From: Piezodorus guildinii
Lineage: Eukaryota > Arthropoda > Insecta > Hemiptera > Pentatomidae
Assembly (NCBI GenBank): GCA_023052935.1
Contig: CM041292.1
Location: forward strand, 78,873,669-78,937,668
Reading direction: 5' to 3'
DNA: 64,000 nt
In this document: positions 23,901-35,400 of the stretch, piece after piece
Layout of the letters: every line of letters begins with the position of its first letter
How positions within the stretch are numbered: the stretch's first letter is position 1
Program-made: the position numbers and the translations under genes
Notes under the pieces: model-generated
What the model was told of the DNA's origin: nothing
The model's input: the letters and a program-made list of their open reading frames with translations, nothing else
The model's database searches: none

Positions 23901-26900
23901 TCAGAATCAGCAACTTACACTAACAAGTTCATACAAATGGTGTGACTGAGGACTAACCACAGGGGACTAACAAACATCTTGCGCTTATGAGGATAAAAAA
24001 AGATGGAAAATGTGAAGTCAGAAGACTTATTTTTTAGATAAAAAAAATTTGGGAGAGAACACGAATTTACACCGGAAGAAGAGTCTGCATTTTTAAATAA
24101 GTTGGACAGAGTGAATATCAATAAGACGGAAATGTTATTTAAAAAATATATAAATTGTAAAATTTAGTTTTAAGTAAATGCTTTTAATAACTCTGTACTT
24201 GTACATTTATCTCATTTAAATTGTACTCTGACCAAATAGGATTTGTTATCAAATCTTGAGGGGCATTTTTTATATAAATAAATCATGATAAGCTTTTTTC
24301 TCTTGTTTTTACATACTTATTAACCTTCAAATGCTAAAATTGGATTGATGAAGATTTCCACTTCTTTTTGGATATTACAAGTCATTCTGTCCATCTCTCT
24401 CTACAAAACTATTTTAAATATATAGAAAAATTGTAATCTGCATAATGTTTTTGGGATATGGCCCAATTAATTTAAGTAGATAAATTATTCTGTGTATGCT
24501 TTACATTTTACTATCAAATAATTACCCACAGTTAATTTATTTTTTAGATGGAAATGGTGCGACCTGCTCTGCAGAGTTCTGTACCGTATGACAGAAAAGG
24601 AGCCTACCTTGTAATAGCTATAGTTTGCCAAGGTTGTGACAATTACGTGAGAAATAACATGTTGGAAGATTTTGTTACTACAGTTTACAAAGGTGTCAAT
24701 GATCCAAGTACCGTTGTTAGGAATGCAGCACTCTTTGCAATGGGTCAAATGGCTGAACATTTGCAGGTTAGTTCATAATATTCACAATATTCAGGTCAGG
24801 GGGAAAAAATGGTAATCCTTTTCAAATGATTCATAATGAGAAACTGCATTCTTTCAGGATGTAGAAAAAGATAAAACCATAACAGTCAAGAAATATTAGT
24901 CATTGATATTTTATACATTATGTAAAAATTTGAACATTTTAAACTTTTTTTATTCTACTTTCTGTGAGAATGGAAGTATTGTATTAAAAAGAAGTTCTTT
25001 TTCTTCCCTAATCCTTCATGTAATATATTGTTCTATTTTCCACTTATTTTGTGGTTTTCACCTTGAAGAACTTATCATCAATCCAAGCACTCTTTTCTTT
25101 GATGTTTTATCTTGTTATAATAAATATTATTATATTTCAGCCTGAAATATGTAAACATGCATCAGATATATTGCCTTTGCTTGTTAATCAATTGGACAGG
25201 CTTGGTGAAGAAGGCAAGAATGGTGCTAGAATGGGTCAGCGTGTTGACCGTCTCTTCTATGCTATTGAGAGTTTTTCTGAAATTCTCGAAACATCTTTAA
25301 CAGGTTTTCTTAATGAATTGATTCCAAGGCTCCTAGTTCTGTCAGTACCGCCTTATCATCCACATGTCAGAGAACTTGCGATGGCCAATATTGGAACTGC
25401 AGGTAACTTACTAAAATGAAAAATTTGAATTTACTATTAATAATATAATAATATTAATTCATGCTGTAAATTAGATTGGTTTTTGAAAATGATATGTGTA
25501 TGTAGTATTGTGTCAAAAGTACTTTTACAAACTTTTACTATAATAAATCATATTTAAATCTGAATTGAACTGAATATTGATAATATATCCTATGGTATCA
25601 ATGACAATTGATCTATTCTATTCTATTTTCACTTTTTACTTAGTTTTTAGAATAGTGACAAATTTCTGATTATTTTTTGCAATAATTTTCTTATTGTACT
25701 CCTATGTTTTGCTAATAAGTTTTACTGGCTTACTTTTTTTTTTTTTATAGTTGCTTCTGATTTTGATAAAGACTATTTTTATTTCAGCTGGCTCGGTTGA
25801 AGAAGCTATTGCTCCTTACTTCAGAGATATTATGAATGTCTTGAACGTTTATCTTTCTTCCCCATCAGATTCTGACTCTACATCTTTAAAAGTAGAAGCT
25901 ATCGGTATGACTTATTTATTTAGCATTTAATTTTATGATTCATAAATTTTATTTCTCTGTTTTAAAAATGAATGTTAAATGGTAATACTATAAATTCAGA
26001 ATTCATAATTGTTGGGGCTGTTTGATATTTTAACTTGAATGGATGTTTTATTATTTTTTTTTAAATATGGATAATTGGGGAGCTGCCAATGGGTAGTATC
26101 CCCACATGTGAATCCATGCCATTTTTATCTTGTATCTCATTTACTAGATGTATATCATTATACAGTTGTAAATAGCAATAAATCTATCTAAAAAAAAAAA
26201 AAAAAATATGGATGAATTTCAAGTTTTAATTGCTGATGTAAACAATAATTTCTTTGATTAGAATGTGATGTCAATAATTAATAATTACCTTAAAAATTAT
26301 GTATTTGTTTTCAAATTAATTCCTTATTTTGTATTAATTTAATGTTAATTTAGATACCCTGAGTATGCTGGCTAGACACGTTGGGCCTAATGAATTCCAG
26401 CCTCTTGCTCTTGATTCTATCAAACTTGGTATTCAGCTCGTGGCTGAAACAGATGATCCTGATATTCGTAAATCAACCTATGGCCTATTTGGTTCTGTTT
26501 CTCATGTCCTCAAAGGAGAAATGGGGCCTCTTCTTGAGAGTATTGTTCTACCAATTATTAATACCATTAAAGACCAGGAAGCCTTTGTAGTAAGTTTTTT
26601 CATATCTAATTAAATATTTTTTTAAAACTTATTATTTCAGGTATAACCTTAACTTATTCACTTGGGCTTCATGTGGTTTAAATAAATCTTTTGATAGATT
26701 AGGCTGCCTATTGCGAATGTGTTATGAAGGGTCCAGACTATCTGTTAGATAAATTAATATAAATACACAAATAGACCTACTTAATACAATCAATGACTAC
26801 TTAGTAATTTTGATTATAAAATTATTAGTAATAATTTTGATTATTAAAATTTGATTATATTTATTAACCCTTATTAAATATAATTATGAAAGAGGGTGGA

Positions 26901-27990
26901 TATTTTCTTAAGCAAATATTTATTTAAAGAAGAATTTTAAATGACATCAATAAAACTTTGGCCATAACATTATTGGCTGATGCATACTGTTCTGTTTGTT
27001 AGAGAGAGAATGAAGATACTTATATTATTATGCAGGGTTTAATAATTGTTAAGAAAATTCAATATCATATACTTCAACTAAATTAGATAATTATAATATA
27101 TTTGGATATCAATTCTGTCATTTTATTTGGTAAGAGTTCAACAATGATTATGTTGAATTTGGAAGTTTAGCTTAAAATGCATGCTTAATTAAAACCATTC
27201 AAAACTTGAGTTTATCATTCTTCATTATTTTAGGTTCATAAGAGAGATGATGCAATGGCAGCCTTTCCTTTGTATGACAGTGATTCTGAGGACAAAAATG
27301 AAGATTTTGATGGTATAGTTTACTGCATTAGATCACTTTGTTATGCCATTTCTGAATTTCTCTGATTAAAATATTAAAAAACATTTTCTGCCAACGTTTC
27401 GACTCCCATTTTGGGTCATCATCAGGTGGGCGAATTTGCTATTCGCTAACATTTCCATTCGCCCACAATACTGACCCACAATGAGGGTCGAAACTTTGGT
27501 AGAAAATAAATAATTAAAACTAATTAATTGTTTCATTCACTGACCGCCACCCGGACTAATTCCTTCCAGTAATTCTGCGTTAACTAATTATATCCACTAT
27601 GATACAGAAGCATATTGAACCTTTTGCACAATTATTTTTTCCAAATGTTTCTCTGAAGTAGAACACAACATGTAATGAATAGATATTGTTATTTTTGATA
27701 TTACCAATTGTAAACTATTTCTATTTTTAATCTATGGTGGTGGAAATGAGTCAAATTACAATTTAATACTATTTTCAGTTTTAATTTATTTTTTTTTAAA
27801 CTTATAATAATTTTCTAGTTAAATGCTTAGTTTTACTAACTTTGTTTTTTTTCTCATTTCCTCAGACATCAGTATAGAAAATGATTATGTTGAAGAAAAG
27901 GAAGAAGCTTGTTTTGCATTGAAGAAAATTGCTGAAAATACAGGGTAGTTATGAATTAATTTCTTAAAACATTGATAAAAACTTAAAAAT

Positions 27991-28028
<38 letters not shown>

Positions 28029-31000
28029 ATTATACACAATCTAGTAACTTTTTTACTTTACTATTATGTTATTGATTTATTTATTTAATTTAATGAAACT
28101 GTTTTTATGTTTTTTTAATTATATTCAATGTGGATACCTTTGTATCTCTTGTAATCTTAAATAATTTAAAAAAAAAATTAATTTACTTAAAAAGACTTGT
28201 ACCACTTTCATTTTTGATGCCCTTTTAAACTCAAGTAAAAATACTTTCAAAGTAAAAATACTTTCTGGAAGGAATTAGTCCGGGTGGAGGTCATTAAATG
28301 AAACAACTAAATAGTTTCAACTATTTTATTGTTTGCCAACGTTTCGACCCCCTTTGTGGGTCATCATCAGGGCGCATGGTGGGAGAATGGAAACACTTCT
28401 CCCACCATGCGCCCTGATGATGACCCACAAAGGGGGTCGAAACGTTGGCAAACAATAAAATAGTTGAAACTATTTAGTTGTTTCATTTAATGACCTCCAC
28501 CCGGACTAATTCCTTCCAGTAATTCTCAACGGTCAACTAATTACATCCACAATGATAAAAATACTTTCAATTGGTACTTTCAAGTATGTCAATCTGGTCA
28601 GTACTTTGTCTGAAGAAAGGATTTTTCTAACAGAAAAATTTATTTCATGATGCTTAGTCAACTTCATTTACTTGTGATACAAAAGAACAAAAGAGTTCTA
28701 AATTTAATGATACCTAAAAAAAAAAATATATCCATATATCCAATACCATTATTGGAGTGTAGTACAACCCTGTTATTGTTATTAAACATCTTGATATTTA
28801 ACTTTAAAGTATACAGTAGTGATTACATGATTATCAAATATTACACTTATTACATTTATTTATATTGATGTACATTTTTTTTTTTTTTTTTTTAATTTAG
28901 TGTCAGTTTTGCTCCTTTCCTGGAATCCAGTATGGAAGAAGTTTATAAACTACTAAATTTCCCTAGCCTTGATGTGAGGAAAGCTGCATTAGAAGCAGAA
29001 GCGCAGTTTTGCATCAGTTTTACCAACATAATGCTGAATGCCTCTCATGGTTAGTTTTTACTATTAAGTTAACTTGATTAGTATGAATTAATGTAGAGAT
29101 AATTAGGTGCTGAAGTGCCTAACAATTTATGCGTTTGTTTATATATTACTTATTTTATTTTTATGATAACAGTTGACTTAATTTATTTATTTTTACTGTT
29201 TAATAAATAAAACAACAAAATAATATATTTCACATATCTATAGTGAGTGTCAAAAGTATTCAGAATTCACTACTATTCTGTAATTCACTTGTTTTTAACT
29301 TATCTTTTATGTTTTTAAAGAGTTATTAACCACTTTATAATGTTAGAAGGAAGGTATATAATAGCTAAAACCAAAAATTACGACAACAATCATTTTATTT
29401 TTAACGTATTGAATGTTTATTTACGAAAAAATTAGGAATAGGGTATGTTAATGGTGTCAAAAGTATTCGGAATTTGGTAGTTTCCTCGTTATATTAGTGC
29501 AGTGATCATAAATAAACATCCTGTTCGTAAAAACTTTTGTATAATTATAGATTTTAGCCAACTAGGAAATGATCTTACTAATTAATTATTGGGTTGATGC
29601 AAAATTAATGCAGGTTTCCTCTATTGCAATATCTTAATTCCAATTGTGTAAACAAAGCTAATCGTAACATTGATCATTATTATACCAAAACAAACCTTAT
29701 CTAATACCCTCTCTTTCACCATGAATTTGTTTAGTAAAATCGTTTTGTTCAGTGTGTTCAAAGGTCTTGAATCGAAAATGTCAAAGTGCGATTTTTGTCA
29801 AATTTATTTTTACGAATTTAAATTAGGGCGCAGCGCTGCGCAAACGGCTCGTAATATTAATGAAGTGTGGGGTCAGGGGGCTATTAATGAGTGCACGGTG
29901 CAGCGTTGGTTCCAGAAGTTTCGCAGAGGAGATTTCGACCTCGAAGACAAGGAAGGTCGGGGCCGTCATCTTGCTCTGGACAACGACCAGCTGAGGTCAA
30001 AAGTGGAAGAAGACCCAACCAAAACCACACGAGAAATGGCGGCGGAACTCGGAACTCAAAAATTGCAACGTCTTTGCCCAGCATTGATGAATCGGAAGGG
30101 GCCGATCCTGCTCCACGATAACTTTTTCAGGCATCTGGACAACTTTTTGAGGGAGAAAAATTTTCAAAACCAGGACGACATTGAAAATTCTTTTCGTGAT
30201 TTCATTGAGTCCAGGGATTCGGATTTTTTTTCTGGTGGAATAAGAAAGCTTGTTGAACGTTGGCAAAAGTGCATTGATTCAGATGGAAATTATTTTGATT
30301 AAATATATATGGTTAAAGTAAAGATATGGCGTATTTACAATACCTACTAAAAACCTGCATTAATTTTGCATCAACCCAATAATTGTTTAGTGTGAAATAT
30401 TACCCCACTCCAACACTAATTGTATCTTGAGGCCATTTTCATTTTGAATATAGTATTTCCTGATTTTCCTTTTTAGTAAGACCCAAAAATAAATAATCAA
30501 ATTTGAAAAAAATAATAGAAGAGGGATTTCGAGAACTTTTTGAAAATTTTGCTGCAACTAAATATGAATAAATAACGTATATAGGTCCAGAGCCATGGTC
30601 GCGCGTATGCTAATAATTTGATTTATTCCTAATTTTTCTTCAACTTTTAATTCTGCCTTTTCATACTTGAAAAATACACCAACCTATCCATAATTCTGAC
30701 CATGAATCCAATGTTATCAAACTTTTTCAAAGAAAAACGCTCGTAAATATCACTGACTGCTCAAGGTGTTTTACTATGGCATCTAAGTTCTTTATTTGGT
30801 TTCCTCTAAACCATAATATTTTCATAAGAAGCATGTATTTTAGTATGGGAGTCATCTGTAAACATTTTAATTCACCAACCTTCTCTTTAAAAAACGTTAA
30901 AAACATTCAGCCTATTCTCTTATTTCCTTGCCTGCTGATAGACGTTTTCAGTACCTCTTGTACCATGTTTTTCTTTTCGTAAAATGTTTTTAGAACGCGG

Positions 31001-32102
31001 CGAACAGTTGAAAAATTTATTGTGTATCCATGAAGTTCTGAAAAATTCATAAATAAATTAAGTTTTACTTATTTGAGGTAATGTTTTCTTATTTGATGAA
31101 TAATCAGTCTATCAGTTTTAACATTTAATATTTTTTGGACGCTTACTTTTTTGCTTTTGTATTTTATTATTATATTATCTACACTGTACATAGCTATCCA
31201 TATATTCTCATCAATTTTTTTCAACATTTCAACTATTTTTCTTTAGTGTTAACGTGTGAATGTGTTAAAAATTATTCGAGGGCGTTGTACGATCGTTGCG
31301 TTTTTATTTTAGGGCCTTATTTTAAAAAAAAATCTTTTAATGGTTGGATATATATAACATGAGAGAGGAGAATTGTTTAGAACATTAAATTATGTCGAAG
31401 ATTGGTGAGAATATTAAAATTCGAAACCATTAAACAACAGGATATTACGATTTCCGAATACTTTTGACACTAACTGATCTTGTAATTTTAAATTATTAAT
31501 CGGATATTTTTTAAAACAATAAATTTTTCGGTTATCTGGTCAGTGACATTCCTTTATGGGAGTCTCTTTTAAAGACTTGGTAGTGAAAAAGAATTATATA
31601 AATTAATAGTTGTGAAACATAATAATTAAACGAAAAGAAATACGAATTCCGAATACTTTTGACACTCACTGTATATGAATTGCTTAAATGACATAAGTTT
31701 GGTGACCAGTACTGGCCTGGTTCCCTAGTTAAACAAGTTTTAGGGAAATATCACAAAATCTTCTGAAATTTCAGAACAAAATGAAAACAAATATTAAGAT
31801 TGCAGTAGTGGTTTTTACATTTTTTATCTAGTCACAACACATTACTTAAGTAGTGAGTATATTAGTTGAAAATTTACTTGAACATACTGTAAAGCATATA
31901 TAGAGGTGTACACTGTATCAGTTGTATAATTTTTCAATTTTTGTGATATATTTCTGCATATATGACGAAAAATAAATGTAGGAATTTGTATTTCTGAGGA
32001 TGTCTTTAACCGATTGTTAAGAAGAGATGTGTTATGTGCAAACATATAAAGCCTGTCCTTATCATACTTGGTCATTATTTTGATACCTAGTAAATTAATT
32101 GA

Positions 32103-32140
<38 letters not shown>

Positions 32141-32385
32141 TCTTTATTTATTCTGGGACGAGTCCCTTTAGAATAACATAGCAGGAAATAAAAAGTTAGC
32201 TTAAGAATCTAGTCTTAGAGTATAATGATTGAAAACAATAAAATTAAACTAACAACATGTATAAATAAGCTGAACATAAGAGACAGATTCTAATAAAAAT
32301 GCACAAACAAAAATATAAATGTATGTTAACATAAGAACAAAAAAAAAAAAAAAAAAAGATATAATGAAAAAATATAATAAGATTT

Positions 32386-32416
<31 letters not shown>

Positions 32417-35400
32417 CAGTTCTAAAATAAAATATAAAAAGAATAGAAATTATAGTTCTTCAACGTATGTTAACACCACAACAACAAAATATATAAATAA
32501 TTTTAAAAGATATAATAAGATTTAAAAATAAAAAAATATATATATATACATACACACAAACACACACATATATAAATATGCATATCTGCACTCAACACAC
32601 ACACGCACGTATATACACTTTTATATACATTTTTCAAATAAAATATAAATAAAAAAGAGATTACAATTTTTCGATATATGTTGACATAGGAACAAAAAAG
32701 ATACATACAATTTTAACATAAAGTAAAGAAAAAAAAATTACATTTCTTCTGAGTGTTTGCAAAATAATAAATAATTTAATCTTACATCTTGCAAAGATTA
32801 AAAGAAAAAAAAATTAAATGATATTTGCTGTTAGTGTATCCGAGGAAATGAAAATTGAATAAACTAATAAACGAATCTAAAAGACATCTGTTGATCTTCC
32901 TTGAAATTAGCATCTATTTGGGATTATTTGGGAATTGTATTGATAGGAAATGGCTAAATAGTCGGGATTTAAATGTTGAGAGAGTTTGGGAGTTCCGGAT
33001 ATTAGAAGGAATGGAGTTCCATAAGGATGCGGATCGGATTGAGAATGATCTATCGAAAGCTGTGAATCGATGAGATGTTATATACAGATCAGAAGGCCGC
33101 GAGCGGGTGTTACGGGAACGCACAGAGGATTTGAATTTAAGGAGATCAAAGATGTAAGACGGACACTGGGATTGGATAACCTGGTAGAGGAAGGATGCTA
33201 GGAAATACTTGCGGCGGAAGGAAGGGTAAAGCCACTTTAACTCTTCGTAAAATCGGGTGATAGAGGTGTCTCTGGATATCCCAAAGATGAAACGTATAAA
33301 GCAGTTAAACATTCGTTTTAGTTTTACCTCGAGATCTCCAGAGACACCTCCATACACCGCACAGCAGTAGTCAAAGTGGGGAAATATTAAGGAGCTTACC
33401 AGGAGCTTACGGGTTTCGATAGGGAGAAGGGGATGGAGGTAATTTAGAAGTTTTAAGGTGGAAAATGTACGACGGGATATTTCGGAAACATGGTTTTTCC
33501 AGGAAAGGGTTTGATCAAAGGTGACCCCGAGGTTTTTAACAGATTGATGGAATTGTATTGGATTGTTATTCAGAGACAGAGTAGGAATCGTTGGAAGGGC
33601 CTTAAGGAGGGGATTGGAACCTATTACAATTGCCTTGGTCTTCTCAGCATTCAAATTGAGCTTGTTGTTAGTTGCCCAGTTGCTGATTCCATTTAGATCC
33701 TCTTGAAGCATTTCCGTTGCTAGTAATAGGTCGGAAGGAGGAAAGGATAGATAGATTTGGAGATCATCAGCATATATATGGTATTGGGAGTGTTTGATCT
33801 GGAGGGGAAGGTCATTAATATAAACTGCAAATAGGGTGGGGGATAATGATGATCCCTGAGGCACACCGCAGGATAGAGGCAGGGTTCTGGAAGGAGGTTG
33901 ACCTGGGGTCACTACATATTGTGAACGGTTGGAGAGGAAGGATTTGAACCAGTGCAGAGCACTGTTTGATAAAGGAATATTTCGTAGTTTGGCCAGGAGG
34001 ATATTATGGTCTACTGTATCGAAAGCTTTGGAGAAATCTAGGAGGATGAGGATGGTTAGTTTTTGGTGTTCAATGGCGGATTGGAGGTCTTGAGTTATTT
34101 TTAGTAGAGCGGATTGAGTTGAATAACCGGGTCGGAAGCCGGATTGGAAAGGGTTGATAAGGGAACGTTCTTCTAAAAAATTTGATAACTGGATTTGTGC
34201 AAGGCGTTCCAGGGGTTTGGATAAATTAGAAAGGAGAGAAATAGGACGGAAATCAGAAGGTGATGTAGGATTCGGAACTTTGTTTAATGGACGAACTAAG
34301 GCGGTTTTCCAGGAATTAGGAAATATGGAGTTTTGAAAGGAAAAATTGTAGATATGGTAAAGTACTGGTATTAGAACAGGAAGACAAGATTTTATTAGTT
34401 TTACGGGAATGTTGTCGGGTCCATAATCATTGGTATGAGATTTAAGGATAGCTGTTTGTATTTCATCATAGGAGAGGTGGGAGAAGAAGAAGCTATCTGG
34501 ATTGAAACTCTGATGGCCAATATCGGCAGCAGGAGAAGAAACAGGAGCAAAGGATATAAAATGATTGTTGAGCTCGTCTGTAGAAACAGAGAGAGGAATG
34601 TGGTTATTGGGTTTTAGGATAGATAATTTTCGGATGATATTCCATTTGGATTTGGAATCAGGAGCTTTAGAGAGTGCATTATGGATGTGGAGGGATTTAG
34701 CACGTCGAACCGCGTCCTGGGTTCTATTACGAAGTTGTTTAAAATGTTCGTAATCAGACGGCGTACGCGTGCGTCGAAATTTTCTTCTTGCTGCTTCTCT
34801 TTTTTTCATCATCTCCGTTAGGTCATGAGTTAGCCATGGCGCGGTTGGACGGCGTAACATTCGGGTTTTCAAAGGTGCATGAAGGTCTAGTAAGGTTTTG
34901 AGGTATGAGGTAAGAGTGGATATCATATGATCTATAGAATTAGAGGAGTATATAGTGCCCCAATGGAGTGATTCCAGGTCGGTTTGAAGGGATTCGTAAG
35001 AGAGGAGGTCTAAACTACGATAGGAGACCAATTTGGGAGTGAAGGATTTCACGGGTAGGTTGTATGAGATCTGGATAAGATCGTGTGATGAAAGAAACGG
35101 AACCGGGTGCTGGGAGGATGAAAGGACCTTTAGAGGAGAGTCAGTAATGTGTAGGTCAAGCCAGGTGTCGGAGAATTGGGTATGATGGGTAGGAAGGTAA
35201 GGAACGAGATAAAGATTCAGAGAGTAAAGTAGGTTTACTAGGAAAGATTTGTCATAGGATTCTGCAAGCATATTGGTGTTGAAATCTCCAGAGATGATAA
35301 CATTAGTATAACTGGAAACCCATTGGACAAGGGAAGATTCGAAAATGTTATCGAATGGAACATGAGGAGGTCGATATACTAGGATATATAGAAGAGGAGT

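Larger units (their letters stand above)
29241..31671. mobile_element. Tc1-like element with IR/DR ends, TA duplication, interrupted by mariner
   Basis: The outer ends share AGTGAGTGTCAAAAGTATTC in opposite orientation (29242 onwards and the complement up to 31671), flanked by TA at 29239-29240 and 31672-31673. A second copy of GTGTCAAAAGTATTCGGAA lies ~205 bp inside each end (about 29454 and 31452-31470). Two direct repeats inside each inverted end is the IR/DR layout known from Sleeping Beauty-like Tc1 transposons. Removing the 791-bp mariner at 29589-30379 leaves ~1.64 kb, the usual Tc1 length. No transposase frame was recognised in 30382-31450, so the copy appears dead. It lies in IPO4 intron 13. 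Confidence 0.72.

Noticed and set aside
27388..28460. CRISPR-like repeats (repeated CCAACGTTTCGAC / GTCGAAACGTTGG)
   Set aside because: They are inverted arms of two foldback elements in a eukaryotic intron, without regularly spaced unique spacers.
30640..30980. Tc1 transposase frame inside the Tc1-like element
   Set aside because: Minus-strand pieces vaguely resemble transposase but no catalytic motif could be identified with confidence.
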